DNA from: Rosettibacter sp037481715
GTDB taxonomy: Bacteria > Bacteroidota > Ignavibacteria > Ignavibacteriales > Melioribacteraceae
Length of the DNA: 64,000 nucleotides
Reading direction: 5' to 3'
Assembly: GCA_037481715.1 (NCBI GenBank)
Contig: JBBFLD010000006.1
Span: 62,001-126,000 of the forward strand
Shown: positions 17,585-26,597 of the stretch, piece by piece
Layout: the number at the start of each line of letters is the position of its first letter
Position numbering within the stretch: position 1 is the first letter of the stretch
The notes under the pieces: generated by a model
The model's input: only the letters and a program-made list of their open reading frames with translations
Databases searched by the model: none
What the model was told of the DNA's origin: nothing
Translations under genes and position numbers: made by a program

Positions 17585-19153
17585 ATGGCAAAAGAAGCTG
17601 AAAACAAACCGATGGAAGCGTGGATATGGGACGCTGCCTGTAGCATTCGTGGCGCTCAGGATGCCACCAAGTATAAAGATTTTATTTTACCCTTGATTTT
17701 TGTCAAACGGCTTTGTGATGTCTTTGACGATGAAATAGATAGAATTGCTCAAGAGGTTGGCTCACGGGCAAAAGCTTTTAAACTGGTAGATCGTGATAAA
17801 AACCTGGTTCGTTTTTATATCCCTTTCAGACCCGAAAATACCGAAGAACCTGTTTGGTCAGTCATTCGTAAACTCACCGACAAAATCGGGGAAAAACTCA
17901 CCACCCATTTACGCGACATTGCCAGAGAAAATCCCAGACTTTCAGGTATTATCGACCGCATAGATTTTAACGCCACCACCCACGGGGTGCGGGATATTGA
18001 TGATGACCGCCTGTCTAATCTAATTGAAAAAATAAGTCAAAAGCGGCTTGGGCTAAATGATGTTGAACCAGACATCATTGGCCGTAGCTATGAATACCTG
18101 ATTCGCAAATTTGCCGAAGGCGGTGGCCAGAGTGCCGGAGAATTCTATACTCCCAAAGAAGTAGGTATAATAATGGCAAAAATTATGGACCCTGAGCCTG
18201 GTATGCGGATATATGACCCTTGTTGTGGCTCGGCAGGGCTTCTTATCAAATGCGAACTTGTATTGAACGAGAAAATGAAAGCAAAGGGTACTACAAAATT
18301 TCAACCCCTTAAGCTTTATGGCCAGGAATATATTCCTCAGACATGGGCAATGGCCAATATGAATATGATTATTCATGATATGGAGGGGCAGATAGAAATC
18401 GGTGATACCTTCCGCAATCCAAAATTCCGCGAGGTACGGAATGGTCGCGACCATTCCCTAATGACCTTTGACCGTGTCGTTGCCAATCCCATGTGGAATC
18501 AGGATATGTTTGACGAAAGGGATTACGATGCCGATACCTATGGCCGCTTTCCTGCTGGCGCTGGATTTCCCGGCAAACAGAGTGCGGACTGGGGCTGGAT
18601 GCAGCATATTCTGGCAAGTTTGAATGAGAAGGGGAAAGCCGCTGTTGTGCTTGACACGGGTGCAGCAAGCCGTGGTTCCGGGAATGCAAATACCAACAAA
18701 GAGAAAGAGGTTCGCAAGTGGTTTGTCGAGAACGATTATATAGAAGGGGTTTTGTATCTGCCAGAAAACTTGTTTTACAACACCACAGCTCCCGGGATAG
18801 TAATTATCCTGAATAAAAATAAACCCGCTGACCGCAGAAATAAAATGCTTCTGGTCAATGCCTCGCAGGAGTTTGCAAAAGGTGCACCCAAAAACTATAT
18901 CACCGATGAAGGGATAGAAAAGATAGCTTCTACATTTTTAAGTTGGAAAGAAATTGATAAATTTAGCAAAATTGTAACCAAAGAAGAGATTGCCAAAAAC
19001 GATTACAATATCTCACCGAGCCGCTATATTCACCTTAGCGAGGAGGAAGAATATCGCCCCATCGGGGAGATATGGGAGGAGATAAAGGAACTGGAAAAGG
19101 AAGCACAAACACTTTTTGGGTCTATTGATGAAATTGTAAAAAAGATTTTGTGA
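17585..19153 (+). CDS. hsdM: Type I restriction-modification system, methyltransferase subunit HsdM
   Basis: HsdM methylates adenine in the target of a type I system, with HsdS choosing the site. The 522 residues include an N-terminal helical domain (MEAWIWDAACSIRGAQDATKYKDFILPLIFVKRL), the SAM motif DPCCGSAGLL from D211, and the catalytic NPMW (N301-W304), a usual variant of NPPY/F here. GGGQSAGEFYTPKEV is also typical. The GC content is visibly higher than in the flanking chromosome, which suggests transfer. It heads the defence block, but the matching hsdS and hsdR are separated from it by other genes. Confidence 0.96.
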   Translation: MAKEAENKPMEAWIWDAACSIRGAQDATKYKDFILPLIFVKRLCDVFDDEIDRIAQEVGSRAKAFKLVDRDKNLVRFYIPFRPENTEEPVWSVIRKLTDKIGEKLTTHLRDIARENPRLSGIIDRIDFNATTHGVRDIDDDRLSNLIEKISQKRLGLNDVEPDIIGRSYEYLIRKFAEGGGQSAGEFYTPKEVGIIMAKIMDPEPGMRIYDPCCGSAGLLIKCELVLNEKMKAKGTTKFQPLKLYGQEYIPQTWAMANMNMIIHDMEGQIEIGDTFRNPKFREVRNGRDHSLMTFDRVVANPMWNQDMFDERDYDADTYGRFPAGAGFPGKQSADWGWMQHILASLNEKGKAAVVLDTGAASRGSGNANTNKEKEVRKWFVENDYIEGVLYLPENLFYNTTAPGIVIILNKNKPADRRNKMLLVNASQEFAKGAPKNYITDEGIEKIASTFLSWKEIDKFSKIVTKEEIAKNDYNISPSRYIHLSEEEEYRPIGEIWEEIKELEKEAQTLFGSIDEIVKKIL

Positions 19154-19292
19154 TTTGCGATGTGCGATTTGGGATTTGCGATTTGCGATTTGCGATTTGC
19201 GAAGTACGAATGAAGAAATGCGATTTTGAAAGTATGATTAACAATTGGAAAATCTGAAATCGAAAACCGAAAATCGAAAATCGAAAATTTTA
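19151..19292 (+). repeat. Direct repeat, left copy, with 7-base tandem arrays
   Basis: The unit begins with tandem GATTTGC-type 7-mers, passes through GTACGAATGAAGAAATGCG at 19204, and ends with tandem CGAAAAT 7-mers. The two arrays are nearly complementary, so the unit can fold on itself. It recurs at 19670-19837 on the other side of the four-helix-bundle gene. Confidence 0.85.
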
Positions 19293-19305
19293 AACTGGTT
19301 GTTTT

Positions 19306-19665
19306 ATGAATAAAGATGACTTAAAAGATAGAACAAAGAAGTTTGCTCTTGAAATAATTACGCTTGTTGATACTTTTCCTAAAAACAATGTGGGATTTGT
19401 TATTGGAAAACAATTGATTAGATCTGCTACTTCTGTTGGTGCAAATTATAGAAGTGCTTGCAGAGCAAAATCACGGGCTGATTTTATTGCAAAACTTGGC
19501 ACTGTGGAAGAAGAATCAGATGAAACAATCTATTGGCTTGAAATTGTCTTGGATGCTAATATAGCAGATTTTGAAAAAACCAAAAAACTACTTAAAGAAG
19601 CTAATGAATTAACTGCTATCTTTACTAAATCAAAAATAACGGCAAAAACAAAAGAAAGGAAATGA
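19306..19665 (+). CDS. Four-helix-bundle protein (23S rRNA intervening-sequence protein family)
   Basis: The 119-residue protein matches the four-helix-bundle family first known from intervening sequences of 23S rRNA: DLKDRTKKFALEIITLVDTFP, then GKQLIRSATSVGANYRSACRA, then FIAKLGTVEEESDETIYWLE and a C-terminal helix. Family members form pentamers and may bind nucleic acid; Avd of diversity-generating retroelements is related. No reverse transcriptase is near. The gene sits between two copies of a repeat of about 140-170 bases, unlike its neighbours, suggesting that gene plus repeats arrived as a unit between hsdM and hsdS. Confidence 0.9.
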   Translation: MNKDDLKDRTKKFALEIITLVDTFPKNNVGFVIGKQLIRSATSVGANYRSACRAKSRADFIAKLGTVEEESDETIYWLEIVLDANIADFEKTKKLLKEANELTAIFTKSKITAKTKERK

Positions 19666-19669
19666 AATA

Positions 19670-19837
19670 TTTGCGATTTGAGATTTGAGATTTGGGATTT
19701 GGGATTTGGGATTTGCGATTTGCGATTTGCGAAGTACGAAGTACGAATGAAGAAATGCGATTTTGAAAGTATGATTAACAATTGGAAAATCTGAAATCGA
19801 AAACCGAAAATTGAAAATCGAAAATCGAAAATTTTAT
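19670..19837 (+). repeat. Direct repeat, right copy, with 7-base tandem arrays
   Basis: This repeats 19151-19292. From GTACGAATGAAG at 19741 the next 70 or so bases are identical to those from 19204. It has more GATTTGG/GATTTGC units on the left and one extra 7-mer on the right, as expected of slippage in tandem arrays. Confidence 0.85.
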
Positions 19838-19851
19838 AGGGGGTAACATTG

Positions 19852-21186
19852 ATGGAAAATCAAAGAGTAGAATATAAATCAAACTGGCAGGATAGCCATC
19901 TTAAAACAATAGCGGCTTTTGCTAATACAAATGGAGGCAAACTCTATATTGGGATAGATGATAATGGTAATGTTGTGCCATTAAAAAATATTACTAAGCT
20001 GCTTGAAGATATACCAAACAAAATTAAAAACCATCTCGGCATAATACCAAAAGTTTTTTCTGAAAATAATGGTAGTACTATCCTGATTGAAATAGAACCA
20101 TCAGATGATCCCATTTCTTACGATGGCAAGTTTTATATTCGCTCCGGATCAACTACCCAGGAAGTCGAAGGCAGCGAACTCATAAATTTCTTGATAAAAA
20201 AGAAAAATCTGTCCTGGGATACTATGCTGTCTGATATGCCATATTCCGAATTAGATGAAGAGGCAATCCGTATTTTTGTAAAAATGTCAAAAAAAAGAAT
20301 CAACATAACCGAAAACGATAGTATAATAAAAATCCTTGAGAATCTTGAACTTATTAAAGACAATAAACTTACTAATGCTGCTGTCTTGCTTTTTGGTAAA
20401 AATCCTTCAAGGTATATCAATGTCGCCGATGCAAGAGTTGGTAGATTTAAAACCCAGACTGAAATTCTGGATACAGTGGATGCAAAAGGTAATTTATTCA
20501 AACAGAAGGACATACTCTTTGATGCGATAAAGAAACATCTCAATGTAAAGTTTGTGATCAAAGGTGAACTTGAAAGAGAAGACCTCTGGGATTATCCACT
20601 TGATGCAATTAGAGAAGGGATTATCAATGCCTTAATTCATAGGGATTATTTGGATTCTGCTGATATTCAGATAAAAGTTTATGATGATAAAATATGGATA
20701 TGGAATCCGGGAAAACTTCCTGACGGTATTTCCATTGATATGTTGAAAAAAGAACATAGCTCAAAACCAAGAAACAGATTTTTAGCTTTGACTTTTTATT
20801 ATGCCGGACTCATAGAAAAATGGGGGAGCGGTACTAAACGAATGGTAGATTTGTGTATATCGCAGGGACTACCGGAACCAGAATTCAAAGAGGAATTTGG
20901 GGGCTTTAGTGTCTATTTTTATAAGGATATTTATACAGAGGAATATTTAAGAAAACAAGGATTAAATGAACGACAAATAAAGGCGGTGAAGCACATAAAG
21001 GATAAGGGAAAGATTACGAATAAGGAGTATCAGGAGATTTGTGACACTTCTGAAAGAACAGCTACAAGGGATTTATCATCCATGGTTTCTATTGGTTTAC
21101 TTGAACAAATAGGCACCACAGGCAAAGGAACAGAATATGTACTATCACGCCATAAAGACGCCAAAGACGACACAAAGGCGCCATAA
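19852..21186 (+). CDS. AlbA_2 (Schlafen-type) DNA-binding domain protein with C-terminal winged helix
   Basis: The N-terminal domain (VEYKSNWQDSHLKTIAAFANTNGGKLYIGIDDNG) is the AlbA_2 putative nucleic-acid-binding fold related to Schlafen. The middle holds a GHKL-like segment (AIREGIINALIHRDYLDSADIQIKVYDDKIWIWNPGKLP) as in the RecG-like ATP-binding family, with GLIEKWGSGTKRMVDLC after it. The end has a winged helix (ITNKEYQEICDTSERTATRDLSSMVSIGLLEQIG). Such genes are common inside type I restriction loci and are thought to be regulators or accessory defence proteins. Start 19852 (ATG) follows TAGGGGG. The extreme C-terminus runs through an 18-base direct repeat. Confidence 0.88.
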   Translation: MENQRVEYKSNWQDSHLKTIAAFANTNGGKLYIGIDDNGNVVPLKNITKLLEDIPNKIKNHLGIIPKVFSENNGSTILIEIEPSDDPISYDGKFYIRSGSTTQEVEGSELINFLIKKKNLSWDTMLSDMPYSELDEEAIRIFVKMSKKRINITENDSIIKILENLELIKDNKLTNAAVLLFGKNPSRYINVADARVGRFKTQTEILDTVDAKGNLFKQKDILFDAIKKHLNVKFVIKGELEREDLWDYPLDAIREGIINALIHRDYLDSADIQIKVYDDKIWIWNPGKLPDGISIDMLKKEHSSKPRNRFLALTFYYAGLIEKWGSGTKRMVDLCISQGLPEPEFKEEFGGFSVYFYKDIYTEEYLRKQGLNERQIKAVKHIKDKGKITNKEYQEICDTSERTATRDLSSMVSIGLLEQIGTTGKGTEYVLSRHKDAKDDTKAP

Positions 21187-21196
21187 AGACGCCAAA
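21148..21196 (+). repeat. 18-base direct repeat at the AlbA_2/hsdS junction
   Basis: CGCCATAAAGACGCCAAA occurs at 21148-21165 and again at 21179-21196. The first copy encodes the last residues of the AlbA_2 protein and the second lies past its stop, before hsdS. The low-complexity, charged tail it encodes is probably not functional. Confidence 0.8.
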
Positions 21197-21214
21197 AAAG
21201 CAAAGGACAAAAGA

Positions 21215-22573
21215 ATGGATAGAAAAATTGATAACCAGAAAAGCCAAACCAAACTTACCGGCTACAAAATGACCGAACTTGGCCCTCTGCCACAGGAGTG
21301 GGAGGTGGTGAGGCTGGGGGAGGTAGTAAAAAATATAGTAAGTGGTGACTGGGGAAGCAGTGAAAAAAGCAATGACAATTTTATTAAGTGTTATGTATTA
21401 AGAGGTACTGATTTTAAAAAATGTGAAGATAAAATAATTAACGATGTACCAATTAGATTTGTACTTAAGAATAGTCTTGAAAAAAGAAGATTAAAAGCAG
21501 GAGATATTTTGATTGAATTATCCGGTGGTGGACCTGGACAGCCAACTGGAAGAATATTTTTTGTTACAGAGGATTTTATTAAAAAAATTGGAGAGAATGT
21601 TATTTTTTCAAATTTTGTAAAAAAATTAATAGCTGATGAAAGTATTATTCTATCAGAATTTTTTTATAGGTATTGGCAATTTTTATATCAGAAGGGTAAA
21701 ACATTAGTTTATGAAAAAAGAACTACTGGTATACGAAATTTCAAATACAATGATTTTTTAAAACAAGAAAATATTTTAATACCGCAATTAGAAGAGCAGC
21801 GCAAGATTGCCGCTATTCTCTCAACGGTGCAGAAAGCCATTGAAACCGAAAGAACACTCATAGAACGCACCAAAGAACTCAAAAAAGCAATGATGCACAA
21901 ACTCTTTACCGAAGGCATTGGCTGGTTGAGTGGAGCCGAAACCAGCCAAAAACAAACCGAGATAGGCCCCATACCCGAAAGCTGGGAGGTGGTGAGGCTG
22001 GGGGAGGTGGCGGAACAAATAAAAGTAAATTATCAACCAAGCTCAAATGGTTTTAGAAACTATGTAGGCTTAGAGCATATTGATAGCGGTTGCCCATTTC
22101 TTAATAAATATGGTAAAGAATTCGAAGTCAAAAGTACGAAGTACTTTTTTAAAAAAGGACAGGTATTATATGGTAAACTTCGTCCCTATTTAGATAAAGC
22201 AGTTATTGCTTCATTTGATGGTATTTGTTCAACAGATATTATTGTACTTGAAGGCAAAATTGTAGCGAACTTATTTTTAGTTTACCTTTTACATTCTGAA
22301 TTGTTTTTAAAACATGCCATATCAACAACTTCAGGAGTTCAACATCCGAGAACATCTTGGGCAATCTTAAAAAAATTAAAAATTGCTATACCACAAAAAG
22401 ATGAGCAGCAAAAAATAGCCGATATCCTCTCCACCATCGACCGAAAAATTGAACATCACACTACTAAAAAACAAAAACTTGAAGAACTTTTTCGTACCTT
22501 GCTGCATGAATTAATGACGGCAAGGGTGAGGGTGGATAAAATAAATTTGGATTTTTTGAAAAAGGAGGAATAA
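21215..22573 (+). CDS. hsdS: Type I restriction system specificity subunit HsdS
   Basis: HsdS recognises the bipartite target for both methylation and cleavage. Two target-recognition domains are visible. Each is introduced by the same kind of segment (LGPLPQEWEVVRLGEVV near residue 22 and IGPIPESWEVVRLGEVA near residue 250) and each ends in a conserved helix (EEQRKIAAILSTVQKAIE and DEQQKIADILSTIDRKIE). Start 21215 has AAAGGA upstream; an upstream in-frame start would overlap the previous gene. Both domains open with an identical 26-base DNA segment, which could allow domain exchange. Confidence 0.95.
   Translation: MDRKIDNQKSQTKLTGYKMTELGPLPQEWEVVRLGEVVKNIVSGDWGSSEKSNDNFIKCYVLRGTDFKKCEDKIINDVPIRFVLKNSLEKRRLKAGDILIELSGGGPGQPTGRIFFVTEDFIKKIGENVIFSNFVKKLIADESIILSEFFYRYWQFLYQKGKTLVYEKRTTGIRNFKYNDFLKQENILIPQLEEQRKIAAILSTVQKAIETERTLIERTKELKKAMMHKLFTEGIGWLSGAETSQKQTEIGPIPESWEVVRLGEVAEQIKVNYQPSSNGFRNYVGLEHIDSGCPFLNKYGKEFEVKSTKYFFKKGQVLYGKLRPYLDKAVIASFDGICSTDIIVLEGKIVANLFLVYLLHSELFLKHAISTTSGVQHPRTSWAILKKLKIAIPQKDEQQKIADILSTIDRKIEHHTTKKQKLEELFRTLLHELMTARVRVDKINLDFLKKEE
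21299..21324 (+). repeat. hsdS internal direct repeat, copy 1
   Basis: A 26-base G-rich segment encoding the WEVVRLGEV start of the first recognition domain is identical to 21983-22008. It is far richer in G than its surroundings. Confidence 0.9.
21983..22008 (+). repeat. hsdS internal direct repeat, copy 2
   Basis: The second identical copy of the 26-base segment opens the second recognition domain, 684 bases after the first. Confidence 0.9.
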
Positions 22574-22595
22574 AAATAAATTGGAGAAAGTCAGT

Positions 22596-23405
22596 ATGAA
22601 ATATGAGTATCAACATAACGAATCCAACATTCGTGGTTATGAAGGTATTACTTTTGATAAAAATGAATCTAATGTTATTCTTAATAATGAGGTAAAAAGT
22701 AAACTAATTGATAGACCCCAAAGAGATGATATGCTAAAAATTTTAGAAACATTAAAGCAAGATACGGGCTTTGAAAAATCTGAAACATTGTTGGTAGATA
22801 TTCAAACATTACTAAATGAAAACGTTGATGTGCAGGACTTCAGAATTGGCGAAGCATTAGCAGAGGTAGTATTGGAAGAAAATTTTAATTGTCGTTTTTA
22901 TTGGAATGAATTGCGTGATGCCCGAAATCCAAAAGGCAATAAAACTGGAGCCGATTTGGTCGGGTTCATTGAAATAGGCAATGAAATATTGTTTTTATTT
23001 GGCGAAGTCAAAACTTCATCAGAACAGAAATCACCCCCACAGGTTATGACCAATCCTGATGGCATAGAAAATCAGTTAAAAGATTTATACAATGATCAAC
23101 AAAAACGACTTATCTTAATAAGTTACATAAAAAGTAAGATTGATTTGGTTGATAGTGAAGGATTTAAGCAGGATTTCAATAATGCCATTAAAAATTATTA
23201 CATCTCAAATAGTACAAATTATTTACTATATGGTGTTTTGGTAAGAGATACCAACCCTGATGAAAATGATATAAAGAAAAGCTATGAAAAATTAAAAATA
23301 GAAATACTTAAGCCCACTGGATTAAAATTACTCGCTATTTATTTGCCAATTACCAAAGAAAAATGGCTTAGTATTATAAATGGAGTAGAAAATGAAGCTA
23401 ACTGA
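22596..23405 (+). CDS. hamA: Hachiman defence protein HamA (DUF1837-type nuclease)
   Basis: The sequence FRIGEALAEVVLEENFNCRFYWNELRDARNPKG, then GADLVGFIE, then FLFGEVKTSSEQKSPPQVM matches HamA, the nuclease subunit of the Hachiman anti-phage system. D120 with E137 and K139 forms the expected D...ExK metal site of a restriction-endonuclease-like fold. In studied systems HamA is held inactive by HamB and, once released, degrades DNA of the infected cell. ATG 22596 has GGAG nine bases upstream; a TTG start at 22581 is possible. The next gene overlaps it by 14 bases, supporting a HamA-HamB pair. Confidence 0.87.
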   Translation: MKYEYQHNESNIRGYEGITFDKNESNVILNNEVKSKLIDRPQRDDMLKILETLKQDTGFEKSETLLVDIQTLLNENVDVQDFRIGEALAEVVLEENFNCRFYWNELRDARNPKGNKTGADLVGFIEIGNEILFLFGEVKTSSEQKSPPQVMTNPDGIENQLKDLYNDQQKRLILISYIKSKIDLVDSEGFKQDFNNAIKNYYISNSTNYLLYGVLVRDTNPDENDIKKSYEKLKIEILKPTGLKLLAIYLPITKEKWLSIINGVENEAN

Positions 23406-26400
23406 GAAATATAAAATTCTTGAAAATGCTTTCCCTGAATTGATTGGTAACATTGGGGATATCATTCAAAAAGGGAAAATTGCCTCCCGATTTACTAATC
23501 TTCAATTATCAGATGATGAGATAAATGAAATTTCAAAAGCTAAAGAATTGTGTGAACTAAAAATTTTAGAGTTCTGGAATAATCGAGAGAGCGAGGAATT
23601 TAAAGCTCTCTGTTCTGTTTACTTTGATTTGGCTACGATAAACAAGAAAGATATTGTTACAGAAGAAGATATTTTTGAAACGATAAAAATTATTGCTTTT
23701 GGTTATCTTGGAGAGCATTCTCATTTTGTAAAAGAATATTTAAAGTGCAATAAGAACAAAATAGACAACATAGAAATATCTGAAAAATGGAATTGTCGCT
23801 TATTGAGACGATGCTTTCAGGTCATTGTGAATTTGGTTACCAAGCGATCATGGAAAGATATTTCTGAATCTATTAATTTGATTAATCAATTACGTGAAGA
23901 ACAAAAAGAATTTGAAGGGAACTACTTAAGTCAAGTAAGAGAAGAAAGTCAGCCATATGGAGCTGCTGAAATAGTTTCTCTATACTATTTTGCCAAAACC
24001 GTTGAACTTTTAGGACAATATTTATTAGAAGGGAAAGTTGATGGAGCTAACTTTGATGTAGAAAATAAAATAAAATATCACATAAAAATCGCCCGAGATT
24101 TTGCAAATGCATCAGGGAATATCCTGCTTGAGCTTTTATACCAATATTTTGAGGCATTTGGTATAAAGCTGGTAAGAAACTCTATTTGGTATACTCTAAC
24201 AGGTGTTAATCATTGGGTGAGTGAGTTTAACAAGTTCATAACCAAAAGAGAAAATCATCCTATTTTTGAATTACTTTATCCTCAAAAAGAATCCATATTA
24301 AAAGGTGAATTATTAAATCCCGCTCATCGTACTATTGTAGTCAGCTTGCCTACTTCAAGCGGCAAAACGTTAATTGCAGAATATAAAATTTTGCAGGCAC
24401 TTAATGAGTTTAAAGAACGAGGAGGATGGGTGGCATACATCGTTCCAACTAAAGCTTTAGTAAATCAAATATACATTCGATTAAATCAGGATTTAGGCAA
24501 TATTGGTCTAAAAATAGAAAAAGCCAGTGGGGTTGCAGAGATTGATGGTTTTGAGGCATATCTGGTGGAAAATAAAGGTGATAATACAGATTTTGATGTT
24601 CTTGTTACAACTTATGAAAAATTAAATTTATTAATTCGTCAGGGACTGGGAACAACCAATAAAAGACCACTTGTACTTACCGTTGTAGACGAAGCTCATA
24701 ACATTGAAGAAAAACAAAGAGGCCTTAATCTTGAAATCCTGTTGGCAACCATAAAAAATGATTGCAGAGAAGCCAACTTTTTGCTTTTAACACCCGATGT
24801 CCCAAATGCCAGCCAGATTGCTGAATGGTTGGGTGGTGAACGCGGAAAACATATAAGCATACAATTTGATTGGTGGCAACCTAATGAAAGAATTATAGGC
24901 GCATTGCAGGCAGAAGGAAGGGGGAAAAATTTTGATATTTATCTTCAAACATTAAATACAGTTAAAGGAACTTATCAAATTGCTGAAAAAATACCTTTAG
25001 TTAAGGTCAAAAATGGATCATTGAATAAATCGCAAGTTGTTTCTACCAAAATAAACTTTTCAAGATTTATAGCTGAAAAAGTTTTGGACATTAATTCACC
25101 TATAATAGTTTTAGCATCAGGTATTGATGAAACTTATAAAATAGCAGACTATTTATATGAAAATAGTAACCATAGATTTGAAAACGACGATGATGTAGAA
25201 TTACTAAAAAAATTCGTTTGTTCAGAGTTGGGTGATGATTTCCCGCTTGTCAAATATTTAGAAAAGAGAATTGCCATTCATAGTTCAGCAATTCCTGATG
25301 AAATCAGACAGCTTATTGAACTATTAATGATTGAAGGTAAATTGCAAGCATTGGTATCAACTACTACCATTGCACAGGGAATTAATTTTCCTGTTTCCGC
25401 AGTAATTATGGGATCTTATGATTATCCATTCCAAGGCCCCATGCCTACAAGAGATTTTTGGAATCTTGCAGGAAGAGTGGGAAGAGTAGGACAGCAATCT
25501 ATGGGCTGGGTGGGAATAGTATCTAAAAATGATAATGATTTACGTAATATTACTTCCTATGTACAGCAGGCATCAAAAGATTTGCTTTCCCAGTTAGAAA
25601 GTGCTATAGAAATAGTAATAAATAAACAAGATAAAGATTTTTCCATATGGCTTGATCTTGATGAAAGATGGACAGCTATTTTACAATATATTTCTCATTT
25701 AAGATTACAGATTAACGATTTAAATGAATTTATCAATCATTTGGAAGAAAAGTTACAGGCAACACTTGGTTATAGACAAATCTCTGATGATAAAAAAAGA
25801 TTTTTGATTAACAAGCTACGAGAATATGCTCAAAATTTATCTCTGGAAGATGCTCGCAGAGCAGACTCAACTGGATTTTCAACGATATCTATAAGACAAA
25901 TGATCTCAAAACTATCAAAATCAAATATATCTCCCAATGACTGGAAAAATAATCAACTCTTTTCTGAACAAAATGAAACTATGAAAAAATTGGTGGGTAT
26001 TATGCTTGAGACTTATGAAATCAAAAAATCTTTAAAAGAAATAAAAGTAGGTGACAATGTTTTAGACCAAAAAAGTATTTCTCATTTAATTGTCAATTGG
26101 GTGAATGGTGATAATATTTCTAAAATAGCTAATAAATTATTTCCAAATGATGAAAAATCTAAAGCTATCGAAAAAATAACCAAAGCAATTTATAAAGTTA
26201 TAGCCAATATGGCAAGCTGGGGTATTGCAGCATTGCAAAAAATGCCTACAAGTGGAATCGATTGGGATTATTTATCTGAAATTGAAAAGAAAAAAATGAT
26301 GAATATACCTGCTTATCTACTTTATGGAGTTAATACTGATGAAGGCGTTCTGATGCGTAAAGCCAATGTTCCGCGTAGTATTGCAAATAGTTTAGGAGCA

Positions 26401-26574
26401 ATCTTTAAAGAAGAGAGAGTATCGGAGATTTATAATGTAAAAACATCACAAGTAAATGAATGGTTAAAGAATCAGCCAAAAGAAACCTGGCAGAGAGCTG
26501 TCCCTGCAAATTCTCTATTAACTGTAGATGAATACATTAAAATTTGGAAAAAATTAAATTATGTGGACATATAA
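23392..26574 (+). CDS. hamB: Hachiman defence helicase HamB (DEAD/DEAH-type SF2)
   Basis: The 1060-residue protein has a helical N-terminal region of about 300 residues and then an SF2 helicase core. The core shows Walker A LPTSSGKTLIAE (K325), VVDEAHNIE (DEAH at 433-436), STTTIAQGINFPVSAVIMGS and the arginine-finger motif WNLAGRVGRVG. A long C-terminal region follows. The length and the pairing with HamA fit HamB, which senses DNA structure and unleashes HamA. The 14-base overlap with hamA implies coupled translation. The pair sits between hsdS and hsdR of a type I system, an unusual place that may give shared transcription. Confidence 0.88.
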   Translation: MKLTEKYKILENAFPELIGNIGDIIQKGKIASRFTNLQLSDDEINEISKAKELCELKILEFWNNRESEEFKALCSVYFDLATINKKDIVTEEDIFETIKIIAFGYLGEHSHFVKEYLKCNKNKIDNIEISEKWNCRLLRRCFQVIVNLVTKRSWKDISESINLINQLREEQKEFEGNYLSQVREESQPYGAAEIVSLYYFAKTVELLGQYLLEGKVDGANFDVENKIKYHIKIARDFANASGNILLELLYQYFEAFGIKLVRNSIWYTLTGVNHWVSEFNKFITKRENHPIFELLYPQKESILKGELLNPAHRTIVVSLPTSSGKTLIAEYKILQALNEFKERGGWVAYIVPTKALVNQIYIRLNQDLGNIGLKIEKASGVAEIDGFEAYLVENKGDNTDFDVLVTTYEKLNLLIRQGLGTTNKRPLVLTVVDEAHNIEEKQRGLNLEILLATIKNDCREANFLLLTPDVPNASQIAEWLGGERGKHISIQFDWWQPNERIIGALQAEGRGKNFDIYLQTLNTVKGTYQIAEKIPLVKVKNGSLNKSQVVSTKINFSRFIAEKVLDINSPIIVLASGIDETYKIADYLYENSNHRFENDDDVELLKKFVCSELGDDFPLVKYLEKRIAIHSSAIPDEIRQLIELLMIEGKLQALVSTTTIAQGINFPVSAVIMGSYDYPFQGPMPTRDFWNLAGRVGRVGQQSMGWVGIVSKNDNDLRNITSYVQQASKDLLSQLESAIEIVINKQDKDFSIWLDLDERWTAILQYISHLRLQINDLNEFINHLEEKLQATLGYRQISDDKKRFLINKLREYAQNLSLEDARRADSTGFSTISIRQMISKLSKSNISPNDWKNNQLFSEQNETMKKLVGIMLETYEIKKSLKEIKVGDNVLDQKSISHLIVNWVNGDNISKIANKLFPNDEKSKAIEKITKAIYKVIANMASWGIAALQKMPTSGIDWDYLSEIEKKKMMNIPAYLLYGVNTDEGVLMRKANVPRSIANSLGAIFKEERVSEIYNVKTSQVNEWLKNQPKETWQRAVPANSLLTVDEYIKIWKKLNYVDI

Positions 26575-26597
26575 ACTATAAATTAAAGAGGAATGAA

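Noticed and set aside
19151..19292. A CRISPR array in the 7-base tandem repeats
   Set aside because: The repeats are 7 bases long and directly abutting, with no unique spacers and no cas genes nearby.
19306..19665. A diversity-generating retroelement accessory protein (Avd)
   Set aside because: The fold is related, but no reverse transcriptase or template/variable repeat pair is present in the window.
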